In this document: one piece after another, positions 35,901-49,416 of the stretch
Position numbering within the stretch: the stretch's first letter is position 1
Layout: each line of letters opens with the position of its first letter
Assembly (NCBI RefSeq): GCF_051020975.1
Contig: NW_027478160.1
Coordinates: forward strand, 9,136,001-9,200,000
Reading direction: 5' to 3'
From: Osmia lignaria lignaria
Lineage: Eukaryota; Arthropoda; Insecta; Hymenoptera; Megachilidae
DNA: 64,000 bases
Notes under the pieces: generated by a model
Seen by the model: only the letters and a program-made list of their open reading frames with translations
Database searches by the model: none
Told to the model about the DNA's origin: nothing
Made by a program: the position numbers and the translations under genes

Positions 35901-38900
35901 GTAGTTCTCGAGATATATCAAGATATTTAAAAGTTCCGAAGCCGCACCAACATAATAGAGATACAGAAACACCGTGGCCCCTTTCTTTGAGATAACTCTG
36001 CACGATTGCGAGCTGGAAATGCCACTTCCAGTTTAGCTGTGCAGAAGAAGAACAACAAGAAGAAGAAATATCTCGAAATATGTCCATCAGGACCCTTCCC
36101 TTGAGATAAATCTGCAAATATCTCGGAAACGAAGCGAGCTATGGCAAAATGTTAAGAGACGTTTTTTGTAGAGAATAATGTTTCCTACAATTTACGTTCT
36201 ATGATATTTTTTGATCAGAAGCGTAGTTTTCGAGATATATCGATATATTTAAAAGTTCCGAAGCCGCACCAACATAATAGAGATACAGAAACACCGTGGC
36301 CCCTTTCTTTGAGATAACTCTGCACTAGTGCGAGCCGCAAATGCCACTTCCAGCTTAGCTGTGCAGAAGAAGAACAACAAGAAGAAGAAATATCTCGAAA
36401 TATGTCCGTCAGGCCCCTTCCCTTGAGATAAATCTGCAAATATCTCGGACACGAAGCGAGCTATGGCAAAATGTTAAGAGACCTTTTTTGTAGAGAATTA
36501 AGTTTCCTACTTTTTATGTTCTATGATATTTTTTGATCAGATGCGTAGTTCTCGAGATATATCAAGATATTTAAAAGTTCCGAAGCCGCACCAACATAAT
36601 AGAGATACAGAAACACCGTGGCCCCTTTCTTTGAGATAACTCTGCACTATTGCGAGCTGCAAATGCCACTTCCAGCTTAGCTGTGCAGAGGAAGAACAAC
36701 AAGAAGAAGAAATATCTCAAAATATGTCCGTCAGGCCAGTTCCTTTGAGCTGAATCTGCAAATATCTCGGAAACGAAGCGAGCTATGGCAAAATGTTAAG
36801 AGACGTTTTTTACAGAGAATTATGTTTCCTACAATTTATGTTCTATGATATTTTTTGATCAGAAGCGTAGTTTTCGAGATATATCGAGATATTTAAAAGT
36901 TCCGAAGCCGCACCAACATAATAGGGATACAGAAACACCGTGGCCCCTTTCTTTGAGATAACTCTGCACTAGTGCGAGCCGCAAATGCCACTTCCAGCTT
37001 AGCTGTGCAGAAGAAGAACAACAAGCAGAGGAAATATCTCGCAATATGTCCGTCAGGCCCCTTCCCTTGAGATAAATCTGCAAATATCTCGGAAACGAAG
37101 CGAGCTATGGCAAAATGTTAAGAGACCTTTTTTGTAGAGAATTAAGTTTCCTACTTTTTATGTTCTATGATATTTTTTGATCAGATGCGTAGTTCTCAAG
37201 ATATATCAAGATATTTAAAAGTTCCGAAGCCGCACCAACATAATAGAGATACAGAAACACCGTGGCCCCTTTCTTTGAGATAACTCTGCACTATTGCGAG
37301 CTGTAAATGCCACTTCCAGCTTAGCTGTGCAGAAGAAGAACAACAAGAAGAAGAAATATCTCGAAATATGTCCGTCAGGCCCCTTCCCTTGAGATATATC
37401 TGCAAATATCTCGGAAACGAAGCGAGCTATGGCAAAATGTTAAGAGACCTTTTTTGTAGGGAATTAAGTTTCCTACTTTTTATGTTCTATGATATTTTTT
37501 GATCGGAGGCGTAGCTCTCGAGATATATCAAGATATTTAAAAGTTCCGAAGCCGCACCAACATAATAGAGATACAGAAACACCGTGGCCCCTTTCTTTGA
37601 GATAACTCTGCACTATTGCGAGCTGCAAATGCCACTTCCAGCTTAGCTGTGCAGAAGAAGACCAACAAGAAGAAGAAATATCTCGAAATATGTCCGTCAG
37701 GCCCCTTCCCTTGAGATAAATCTGCAAATATCTCGGAAACGAAGCGAGCTATGGCAAAATGTTAAGAGACCTTATTTGTGGAGAATTAAGTTTCCTACTT
37801 TTTATGTTCTATGATATTATTTGATCAGATGCGTAGTTCTCGAGATATATCAAGATATTTAAAAGTTCCGAAGCCGCACCAACATAATAGAGATACAGAA
37901 ACACCGTGGCCCCTTTCTTTGAGATAACTCTGCACTATTGCGAGCTGGAAATGCCACTTCCAGTTTAGCTGTGCAGAAGAAGAACAACAAGAAGAAGAAA
38001 TATCTCGAAATATGTCCGTCAGGCCCCTTCCCTTGAGATATATCTGCATATATCTCGGAAACGAAGCGAGCTATGGCAAAATGTTGAGAGACCTTTTTTG
38101 TAGCGAATTAAGTTTTCTACTTTTTATGTTCTATGATATTTTTTGATCAGATGCGTAGTTCTCGAGATATATCAAGATATTTAAAAGTTCCGAAGCCGCA
38201 CCAACATAATAGAGATACAGAAACACCGTGGCCCCTTTCTTTGAGATAACTCGGCACTACTGCGAGCTGGAAATGCCACTTCCAGTTTAGCTGTGCAGAA
38301 GAAGAACAACAAGAAGAAGAAATATCTCGAAATATGTCCGTCAGACCTCTTCCCTTGAGATAAATCTGCAAATATCTCGGAAACGATGCGATCTATGGCA
38401 AAATGTTAAGAGACCTTTTTTGTAGAGAATTAAGTTTCCTACTTTTTATGTTCTATGATATTTTTTGATCAGATGCGTAGTTCTCGAGATATATCAAGAT
38501 ATTTAAAAGTTCCGAAGCCGCACCAACATAATAGAGATACAGAAACACCGTGGCCCCTTTCTTTGAGATAACTCTGCAGTATTGCGATCTGTAAATGCCA
38601 CTTCCAGCTTAGCTGTGCAGGAGAAGAACAACAAGAAGAAGAAATATCTCGAAATATGTCCGTCAGGCCCCTTCCCTTGAGATAAATCTGCAAATATCTC
38701 GGAAACGAAGCGAGCTATGGCAAAATGTTAAGAGACCTTTTTTGTAGAGAATTATGTTTCCTACAATTTATGTTCTATGATATTTTTTGATCAGAAGCGT
38801 AGTTTTCGAGATATATCGAGATATTTAAAAGTTCCGAAGCCGCACCAACATAATAGAGATACAGAAACACCGTGGCCCCTTTCTTTGAGATAACTCTGCA

Positions 38901-39434
38901 CTATTGCGAGCTGTAAATGCCACTTCCAGCTTAGCTGTGCAGAAGAAGAACAACAAGAAGAAGAAATATCTCGAAATATGTCCGTCAGGCCCCTTCCCTT
39001 GAGATATATCTGCAAATATCTCGGAAACGAAGCGAGCTATGGCAAAATGTTAAGAGACCTTTTTTGTAGAGAATTATGTTTCCTACAATTTATGTTCTAT
39101 GATATTTTTTGATCAGAAGCGTAGTTTTCGAGATACATCGAGATATTTAAAAGTTCCGAAGCCGCACCAACATAATAGAGATACAGAAACACCGTGGCCC
39201 CTTTCTTTGAGATAACTCTGCACTAGTGCGAGCCGCAAATGCCACTTCCAGCTTAGCTGTGCAGAAGAAGAACAACAAGAAGAAGAAATATCTCGAAATA
39301 TGTCCGTCAGGCCCCTTCCCTCGAGATAAATCTGCAAATATCTCGGAAACGAAGCGAGCTATGGCAAAATGTTAAGAGACCTTTTTTGTAGGGAATTAAG
39401 TTTCCTACTTTTTATGTTCTATGATATTTTTTGA
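32351..39434 (+). repeat. Tandem 11-mer higher-order repeat (3542 bp x 2)
   Basis: The eleven monomers at 32351-35892 recur at 35893-39434. Shared rare variants include GGACACGAAG (near 32906 and 36448), AACAAGCAGAGGAAATAT (near 33479 and 37021), AGTTCTCAAGATATATC, GATCGGAGGCGTAGCTCTC, CTTATTTGTGGAG, CTCGGCACTACTG with CAGACCTCTTCCC, GCGATCTGTAAATG and CCTCGAGATAAATC. One difference is TAGCGAATT near 38101 against TAGAGAATT near 34559. Part of this unit (four monomers from 37473) recurs, somewhat altered, from 39727. Confidence 0.93.
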
Positions 39435-40078
39435 TCAGATGCGTAGTTCTCGAGATATATCAAGATATTTAAAAGTTCCGAAGCCGCACCAACATAATAG
39501 AGATACAGAAACACCGTGGCCCCTTTCTTTGAGATAAGTCTGCACTAGTGCGAGCCGCAAATGCCGCTTCCAGCTTAGCTGTGCAGAAGAAGAACAACAA
39601 GAAGAAGAAATATCTCGAAATATGTCCGTCAGGCCCCTTCCCTTGAGATAAATCTGCAAATATCTCGGAAACGAAGCGAGCTATGGCAAAATGTTAAGAG
39701 ACCTTTTTTGTAGGGAATTAAGTTTCCTACTTTTCATGTTCTATGATATTTTTTGATCGGATGCGTAGCTCTCGAGATATATCAAGATATTTAAAAGTTC
39801 CGAAGCCGCACCAACATAATAGAGATACAGAAACACCGTGGCCCCTTTCTTTGAGATAACTCTGCACTATTGCGAGCTGCAAATGCCACTTCCAGCTTAG
39901 CTGTGCAGAAGAAGACCAACAAGAAGAAGAAATATCTCGAAATATGTCCGTCAGGCCCCTTCCCTTGAGATAAATCTGCAAATATCTCGGAAACGAAGCG
40001 AGCTATGGCAAAATGTTAAGAGACCTTATTTGTGGAGAATTAAGTTTCCTACTTTTTATGTTCTATGATATTATTTGA
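39435..40078 (+). repeat. Two junction monomers between the 11-mer and 6-mer blocks
   Basis: The first monomer has private changes GAGATAAGTCTG and ATGCCGCTTCC. The second has GATCGGATGCGTAGCTCTC and GAAGACCAACAAG, like monomers at 29101, 31677, 33931 and 37473. They connect the end of the 11-mer to the 6-mer. No gene is seen. Confidence 0.85.
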
Positions 40079-43000
40079 TCAGATGCGTAGTTCTCGAGAT
40101 ATATCAAGATATTTAAAAGTTCCGAAGCCGCACCAACATAATAGAGATACAGAAACACCGTGGCCCCTTTCTTTGAGATAACTCTGCACTATTGCGAGCT
40201 GGAAATGCCACTTCCAGTTTAGCTGTGCAGAAGAAGAACAACAAGAAGAAGAAATATCTCGAAATATGTCCGTCAGGCCCCTTCCCTTGAGATAAATCTG
40301 CATATATCTCGGAAACGAAGCGAGCTATGGCAAAATGTTGAGAGACCTTTTTTGTAGAGAATTAAGTTTTCTACTTTTTATGTTCTATGATATTTTTTGA
40401 TCAGATGCGTAGTTCTCGAGATATATCAAGATATTTAAAAGTTCCGAAGCCGCACCAACATAATAGAGATACAGAAACACCGTGGCCCCTTTCTTTGAGA
40501 TAACTCGGCACTACTGCGAGCTGGAAATGCCACTTCCAGTTTAGCTGTGCAGAAGAAGAACAACAAGAAGAAGAAATATCTCGAAATATGTCCGTCAGAC
40601 CTCTTCCCTTGAGATAAATCTGCAAATATCTCGGAAACGAAGCGATCTATGGCAAAATGTTAAGAGACCTTTGTTGTAGAGAATTAAGTTTCCTACTTTT
40701 TATGTTCTATGATATTTTTTGATCAGATGCGTAGTTCTCGAGATATATCAAGATATTTAAAAGTTCCGAAGCCGCACCAACATAATAGAGATACAGAAAC
40801 ACCGTGGCCCCTTTCTTTGAGATAACTCTGCAGTATTGCGATCTGTAAATGCCACTTCCAGCTTAGCTGTGCAGGAGAAGAACAACAAGAAGAAGAAATA
40901 TCTCGAAATATGTCCGTCAGGCCCCTTCCCTTGAGATATATCTGCAAATATCTCGGAAACGAAGCGAGCTATGGCAAAATGTTAAGAGACCTTTTTTGTA
41001 GAGAATTATGTTTCCTACAATTTATGTTCTATGATATTTTTTGATCAGAAGCGTAGTTTTCGAGATATATCGAGATATTTAAAAGTTCCAAAGCCGCACC
41101 AACATAATAGAGATACAGAAACACCGTGGCCCCTTTCTTTGAGATAACTCTGCACTAGTGCGAGCCGCAAATGCCACTTCCAGCTTAGCTGTGCAGAAGA
41201 AGAACAACAAGAAGAAGAAATATCTCGAAATATGTCCGTCAGGCCCCTTCCCTTGAGATAAATCTGCAAATATCTCGGAAACGAAGCGAGCTATGGCAAA
41301 ATGTTGAGAGACCTTTTTTGTAGAGAATTAAGTTTCCTACTTTTTATGTTCTATGATATTTTTTGATCAGATGCGTAGTTCTCGAGATATATCAAGATAT
41401 TTAAAAGTTCCGAAGCCGCACCGACATAATAGAGATACAGAAACACCGTGGCCCCTCTCTTTGAGATAACTCTGCACTATTGCGAGCTGGAAATGCCACT
41501 TCCAGTTTAGCTGTGCAGAAGAAGAACAACAAGAAGAAGAAATATCTCGAAATATGTCCGTCAGGCCCCTTCCCTTGAGATAAATCTGCAAATATCTCGG
41601 AAACGAAGCGAGCTATGGCAAAATGTTAAGAGACCTTTTTTGTAGAGAATTATGTTTCCTACAATTTATGTTCTATGATATTTTTTGATCAGAAGCGTAG
41701 TTTTCGAGATATATCGAGATATTTAAAAGTTCCGAAGCCGCACCAACATAATAGAGATACAGAAACACCGTGGCCCCTTTCTTTGAGATAACTCTGCACT
41801 AGTGCGAGCCGCAAATGCCACTTCTAGCTTAGCTGTGCAGAAGAAGAACAACAAGAAGAAGAAATATCTCGAAATATGTCCGTCAGGCCCCTTCCCTTGA
41901 GATAAATCTGCAAATATCTCGGAAACGAAGCGAGCTATGGCAAAATGTTAAGAGACCTTATTTGTGGAGAATTAAGTTTCCTACTTTTTATGTTCTATGA
42001 TATTATTTGATCAGATGCGTAGTTCTCGAGATATATCAAGATATTTAAAAGTTCCGAAGCCGCACCAACATAATAGAGATACAGAAACACCGTGGCCCCT
42101 TTCTTTGAGATAACTCTGCACTATTGCGAGCTGGAAATGCCACTTCCAGTTTAGCTGTGCAGAAGAAGAACAACAAGAAGAAGAAATATCTCGAAATATG
42201 TCCGTCAGGCCCCTTCCCTTGAGATAAATCTGCATATATCTCGGAAACGAAGCGAGCTATGGCAAAATGTTGAGAGACCTTTTTTGTAGAGAATTAAGTT
42301 TTCCACTTTTTATGTTCTATGATATTTTTTGATCAGATGCGTAGTTCTCGAGATATATCAAGATATTTAAAAGTTCCGAAGCCGCACCAACATAATAGAG
42401 ATACAGAAACACCGTGGCCCCTTTCTTTGAGATAACTCGGCACTACTGCGAGCTGGAAATGCCACTTCCAGTTTAGCTGTGCAGAAGAAGAACAACAAGA
42501 AGAAGAAATATCTCGAAATATGTCCGTCAGACCTCTTCCCTTGAGATAAATCTGCAAATATCTCGGAAACGAAGCGATCTATGGCAAAATGTTAAGAGAC
42601 CTTTGTTGTAGAGAATTAAGTTTCCTACTTTTTATGTTCTATGATATTTTTTGATCAGATGCGTAGTTCTCGAGATATATCAAGATATTTAAAAGTTCCG
42701 AAGCCGCACCAACATAATAGAGATACAGAAACACCGTGGCCCCTTTCTTTGAGATAACTCTGCAGTATTGCGATCTGTAAATGCCACTTCCAGCTTAGCT
42801 GTGCAGGAGAAGAACAACAAGAAGAAGAAATATCTCGAAATATGTCCGTCAGGCCCCTTCCCTTGAGATATATCTGCAAATATCTCGGAAACGAAGCGAG
42901 CTATGGCAAAATGTTAAGAGACCTTTTTTGTAGAGAATTATGTTTCCTACAATTTATGTTCTATGATATTTTTTGATCAGAAGCGTAGTTTTCGAGATAT

Positions 43001-43942
43001 ATCGAGATATTTAAAAGTTCCAAAGCCGCACCAACATAATAGAGATACAGAAACACCGTGGCCCCTTTCTTTGAGATAACTCTGCACTAGTGCGAGCCGC
43101 AAATGCCACTTCCAGCTTAGCTGTGCAGAAGAAGAACAACAAGAAGAAGAAATATCTCGAAATATGTCCGTCAGGCCCCTTCCCTTGAGATAAATCTGCA
43201 AATATCTCGGAAACGAAGCGAGCTATGGCAAAATGTTGAGAGACCTTTTTTGTAGAGAATTAAGTTTCCTACTTTTTATGTTCTATGATATTTTTTGATC
43301 AGATGCGTAGTTCTCGAGATATATCAAGATATTTAAAAGTTCCGAAGCCGCACCGACATAATAGAGATACAGAAACACCGTGGCCCCTCTCTTTGAGATA
43401 ACTCTGCACTATTGCGAGCTGGAAATGCCACTTCCAGTTTAGCTGTGCAGAAGAAGAACAACAAGAAGAAGAAATATCTCGAAATATGTCCGTCAGGCCC
43501 CTTCCCTTGAGATAAATCTGCAAATATCTCGGAAACGAAGCGAGCTATGGCAAAATGTTAAGAGACCTTTTTTGTAGAGAATTATGTTTCCTACAATTTA
43601 TGTTCTATGATATTTTTTGATCAGAAGCGTAGTTTTCGAGATATATCGAGATATTTAAAAGTTCCGAAGCCGCACCAACATAATAGAGATACAGAAACAC
43701 CGTGGCCCCTTTCTTTGAGATAACTCTGCACTAGTGCGAGCCGCAAATGCCACTTCTAGCTTAGCTGTGCAGAAGAAGAACAACAAGAAGAAGAAATATC
43801 TCGAAATATGTCCGTCAGGCCCCTTCCCTTGAGATAAATCTGCAAATATCTCGGAAACGAAGCGAGCTATGGCAAAATGTTAAGAGACCTTTTTTGTAGA
43901 GAATTAAGTTTCCTACTTTTTATGTTCTATGATATTTTTTGA
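40079..43942 (+). repeat. Tandem 6-mer higher-order repeat (1932 bp x 2)
   Basis: The six monomers at 40079-42010 recur at 42011-43942. Shared variants in order include GATATTATTTGATCAG, CTCGGCACTACTG, CTTTGTTGTAGAG, GCGATCTGTAAATG with GCAGGAGAAG, AAGTTCCAAAGCCGC, GCACCGACATAATAG with CCCCTCTCTTTG, and CACTTCTAGCTTAG (near 41820 and 43752). One difference is TTTTCTACTTTT near 40371 against TTTTCCACTTTT near 42300. Confidence 0.93.
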
Positions 43943-46900
43943 TCAGAGGCGTAGTTCTCGAGATATATCAAGATATTTAAAAGTTCCGAAGCCGCACCAA
44001 CATAATAGAGATACAGAAACACCGTGGCCCCTTTCTTTGAGATAACTCTGCACTATTGCGAGCTGCAAATGCCACTTCCAGCTTAGCTGTGCAGAGGAAG
44101 AACAACAAGAAGAAGAAATATCTCGAAATATGTCCGTCAGGCCAGTTCCTTTGAGCTGAATCTGCAAATATCTCGGAAACGAAGCGAGCTATGGCAAAAT
44201 GTTAAGAGACGTTTTTTGTAGAGAATTATGTTTCCTACAATTTATGTTCTATGATATTTTTTGATCAGAAGCGTAGTTTTCGAGATATATCGAGATCTTT
44301 AAAAGTTCCGAAGCCGCACCAACATAATAGGGATACAGAAACACCGTGGCCCCTTTCTTTGAGATAACTCTGCACTAGTGCGAGCCGCAAATGCCACTTC
44401 CAGCTTAGCTGTGCAGAAGAAGAACAACAAGAAGAAGAAATATCTCGAAATATGTCCGTCAGGCCCCTTCCCTTGAGATAAATCTGCAAATATCTCGGAA
44501 ACGAAGCGAGCTATGGCAAAATGTTAAGAGACCTCTTTTGTAGAGAATTATGTTTCCTACAATTTATGTTCTATGATATTTTTTGATCAGAAGCGTAGTT
44601 TTCGAGATATATCGAGATATTTAAAAGTTCCGAAGCCGCACCAACATAATAGAGATACAGAAACACCGTGGCCCCTTTCTTTGAGATAACTCTGCACTAG
44701 TGCGAGCCGCAAATGCCACTTCCAGCTTAGCTGTGCAGAAGAAGAACAACAAGAAGAAGAAATATCTCGAAATATGTCCGTCAGGCCCCTTCCCTTGAGA
44801 TAAATCTGCAAATATCTCGGAAACGAAGCGAGCTATGGCAAAATGTTAAGAGACGTTTTTTGTAGAGAATTATGTTTCCTACAATTTATGTTCTATGATA
44901 TTTTTTGATCAGAAGCGTAGTTTTCGAGATATATCGAGATATTTAAAAGTTCCGAAGCCGCACCAACATAATAGGGATACAGAAACACCGTGGCCCCTTT
45001 CTTTGAGATAACTCTGCACTAGTGCGAGCCGCAAATGCCACTTCCAGCTTAGCTGTGCAGAAGAAGAACAACAAGAAGAAGAAATATCTCGAAATATGTC
45101 CGTCAGGCCCCTTCCCTTGAGATAAATCTGCAAATATCTCGGAAACGAAGCGAGCTATGGCAAAATGTTAAGAGACCTTTTTTGTAGAGAATTAAGTTTC
45201 CTACTTTTTATGTTCTATGATATTTTTTGATCAGATGCGTAGTTCTCGAGATATATCAAGATATTTAAAAGTTCCGAAGCCGCACCAACATAATAGAGAT
45301 ACAGAAACACCGTGGCCCCTTTCTTTGAGATAACTCTGCAGTATTGCGAGCTGTAAATGCCACTTCCAGCTTAGCTGTGCAGGAGAAGAACAACAAGAAG
45401 AAGAAATATCTCGAAATATGTCCGTCAGGCCCCTTCCCTTGAGATATATCTGCAAATATCTCGGGAACGAAGCGAGCTATGGCAAAATGTTAAGAGACCT
45501 TTTTTGTAGAGAATTATGTCTCCTACAATTTATGTTCTATGATATTTTTTGATCAGAAGCGTAGTTTTCGAGATATATCGAGATATTTAAAAGTTCCAAA
45601 GCCGCACCAACATAATAGAGATACAGAAACACCGTGGCCCCTTTCTTTGAGATAACTCTGCACTAGTGCGAGCCGCAAATGCCACTTCCAGCTTAGCTGT
45701 GCAGAAGAAGAACAACAAGAAGAAGAAATATCTCGAAATATGTCCGTCAGGCCCCTTCCCTTGAGATAAATCTGCAAATATCTCGGAAACGAAGCGAGCT
45801 ATGGCAAAATGTTGAGAGACCTTTTTTGTAGAGAATTAAGTTTCCTACTTTTTATGTTCTATGATATTTTTTGATCAGATGCGTAGTTCTCGAGATATAT
45901 CAAGATATTTAAAAGTTCCGAAGCCGCACCGACATAATAGAGATACAGAAACACCGTGGCCCCTCTCTTTGAGATAACTCTGCACTATTGCGAGCTGGAA
46001 ATGCCACTTCCAGTTTAGCTGTGCAGAAGAAGAACAACAAGAAGAAGAAATATCTCGAAATATGTCCGTCAGGCCCCTTCCCTTGAGATAAATCTGCAAA
46101 TATCTCGGAAACGAAGCGAGCTATGGCAAAATGTTAAGAGACCTTTTTTGTAGAGAATTATGTTTCCTACAATTTATGTTCTATGATATTTTTTGATCAG
46201 AAGCGTAGTTTTCGAGATATATCGAGATATTTAAAAGTTCCGAAGCCGCACCAACATAATAGAGATACAGAAACACCGTGGCCCCTTTCTTTGAGATAAC
46301 TCTGCACTAGTGCGAGCCGCAAATGCCACTTCCAGCTTAGCTGTGCAGAAGAAGAACAACAAGAAGAAGAAATATCTCGAAATATGTCCGTCAGGCCCCT
46401 TCCCTTGAGATAAATCTGCAAATATCTCGGAAACGAAGCGAGCTATGGCAAAATGTTAAGAGACCTTTTTTGTAGAGAATTAAGTTTCCTACTTTTTATG
46501 TTCTATGATATTTTTTGATCAGATGCGTAGTTCTCGAGATATATCAAGATATTTAAAAGTTCCGAAGCCGCACCAACATAATAGAGATACAGAAACACCG
46601 TGGCCCCTTTCTTTGAGATAACTCTGCACTATTGCGAGCTGCAAATGCCACTTCCAGCTTAGCTGTGCAGAGGAAGAACAACAAGAAGAAGAAATATCTC
46701 GAAATATGTCCGTCAGGCCAGTTCCTTTGAGCTGAATCTGCAAATATCTCGGAAACGAAGCGAGCTATGGCAAAATGTTAAGAGACGTTTTTTGTAGAGA
46801 ATTATGTTTCCTACAATTTATGTTCTATGATATTTTTTGATCAGAAGCGTAGTTTTCGAGATATATCGAGATATTTAAAAGTTCCGAAGCCGCACCAACA

Positions 46901-49416
46901 TAATAGGGATACAGAAACACCGTGGCCCCTTTCTTTGAGATAACTCTGCACTAGTGCGAGCCGCAAATGCCACCTCCAGCTTAGCTGTGCAGAAGAAGAA
47001 CAACAAGAAGGAGAATTATCTCGAAATATGTCCGTCAGGCCCCTTCCCTTGAGATAAATCTGCTAATATCTCGGAAACGAAGCGAGCTATGGCAAAATGT
47101 TAAGAGACCTTTTTTGTAGAGAATTAAGTTTCCTACTTTTTATGTTCTATGATATTTTTTGATCAGATGCGTAGTTCTCGAGATATATCAAGATATTTAA
47201 AAGTTCCGAAGCCGCACCAACATAATAGAGATACAGAAACACCGTGGCCCCTTTCTTTGAGATAACTCTGCAGTATTGCGAGCTGTAAATGCCACTTCCA
47301 GCTTAGCTGTGCAGGAGAAGAACAACAAGAAGAAGAAATATCTCGAAATATGTCCGTCAGGCCCCTTCCCTTGAGATATATCTGCAAATATCTCGGAAAC
47401 GAAGCGAGCTCTGGCAAAATGTTAAGAGACCTTTTTTGTAGAGAATTATGTTTCCTACTTTTTATGTTCTATGATATTTTTTGATCAGATGCGTAGTTCT
47501 CGAGATATATCAAGATATTTAAAAGTTCCGAAGCCGCACCAACATAATAGAGATACAGAAACACCGTGGCCCCTTTCTTTGAGATAACTCTGCACTATTG
47601 CGAGCTGTAAATGCCACTTCCAGCTTAGCTGTGCAGAAGAAGAACAACAAGAAGAAGAAATATCTCGAAATATGTCCGTCAGGCCCCTTCCCTTGAGATA
47701 AATCTGCAAATATCTCGGAAACGAAGCGAGCTATGGCAAAATGTTGAGAGACCTTTTTTGTAGAGAATTATGTTTCCTACAATTTATGTTCTATGATATT
47801 TTTTGATCAGAAGCGTAGTTTTCGAGATATATCGAGATATTTAAAAGTTCCGAAGCCGCACCAACATAATAGAGATACAGAAACACCGTGGCCCCTTTCT
47901 TTGAGATAACTCTGCACTAGTGCGAGCCGCAAATGCCACTTCCAGTTTAGCTGTGCAGAAGAAGAACAACAAGAAGAAGAAATATCTCGAAATATGTCCG
48001 TCAGACCTCTTCCCTTGAGATAAATCTGCAAATATCTCGGAAACGAAGCGATCTATGGCAAAATGTTAAGAGACCTTTGTTGTAGAGAATTAAGTTTCCT
48101 ACTTTTTATGTTCTATGATATTTTTTGATCAGATGCGTAGTTCTCGAGATATATCAAGATATTTAAAAGTTCCGAAGCCGCACCAACATAATAGAGATAC
48201 AGAAACACCGTGGCCCCTTTGTTTGAGATAACTCTGCAGTATTGCGATCTGTAAATGCCACTTCCAGCTTAGCTGTGCAGGAGAAGAACAACAAGAAGAA
48301 GAAATATCTCGAAATATGTCCGTCAGGCCCCTTCCCTTGAGATATATCTGCAAATATCTCGGAAACGAAGCGAGCTATGGCAAAATGTTAAGAGACCTTT
48401 TTTGTAGAGAATTATGTTTCCTACAATTTATGTTCTATGATATTTTTTGATCAGAAGCGTAGTTTTCGAGATATATCGAGATATTTAAAAGTTCCAAAAC
48501 CGCACCAACATAATAGAGATACAGAAACACCGTGGCCCCTTTCTTTGAGATAACTCTGCACTAGTGCGAGCCGCAAATGCCACTTCCAGCTTAGCTGTGC
48601 AGAAGAAGAACAACAAGAAGAAGAAATATCTCGAAATATGTCCGTCAGGCCCCTTCCCTTGAGATAAATCTGCAAATATCTCGGAAACGAAGCGAGCTAT
48701 GGCAAAATGTTGAGAGACCTTTTTTGTAGAGAATTAAGTTTCCTACTGTTTATGTTCTATGATATTTTTTGATCAGATGCGTAGTTCTCGAGATATATCA
48801 AGATATTTAAAAGTTCCGAAGCCGCACCGACATAATAGAGATACAGAAACACCGTGGCCCCTCTCTTTGAGATAACTCTGCACTATTGCGAGCTGGAAAT
48901 GCCACTTCCAGTTTAGCTGTGCAGAAGAAGAACAACAAGAAGAAGAAATATCTCGAAATATGTCCGTCAGGCCCCTTCCCTTGAGATAAATCTGCAAATA
49001 TCTCGGAAACGAAGCGAGCTATGGCAAAATGTTAAGAGACCTTTTTTGTAGAGAATTATGTTTCCTACAATTTATGTTCTATGATATTTTTTGATCAGAT
49101 GCGTAGTTCTCGAGATATATCAAGATATTTAAAAGTTCCGAAGCCGCACCAACATAATAGAGATACAGAAACACCGTGGCCCCTTTCTTTGAGATAACTC
49201 TGCACTATTGCGAGCTGTAAATGCCACTTCCAGCTTAGCTGTGCAGAACAAGAACAACAAGAAGAAGAAATATCTCGAAATATGTCCGTCAGGCCCCTTC
49301 CCTTGAGATAAATCTGCAAATATCTCGGAAACGAAGCGAGCTATGGCAAAATGTTGAGAGACCTTTTTTGTAGAGAATTATGTTTCCTACAATTTATGTT
49401 CTATGATATTTTTTGA
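43943..49416 (+). repeat. Satellite segment with dispersed copies of a 3-monomer block
   Basis: Seventeen monomers lie here. A fixed run of three monomers (GCAGTATTGCGA with GCAGGAGAAG; then AAGTTCCAAA; then GCACCGACATAATAG) appears from 45231 and from 48129, and also inside the 6-mer at 40723 and 42655. The first monomer of the run occurs alone at 47163. Private changes include GAGATCTTTAAAAG near 44292 and GGAGAATTATCTCG near 47010. The spacing of the block copies is 6, 8 and 9 units, so the block moved or was copied more than once. No gene is seen. Confidence 0.87.
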
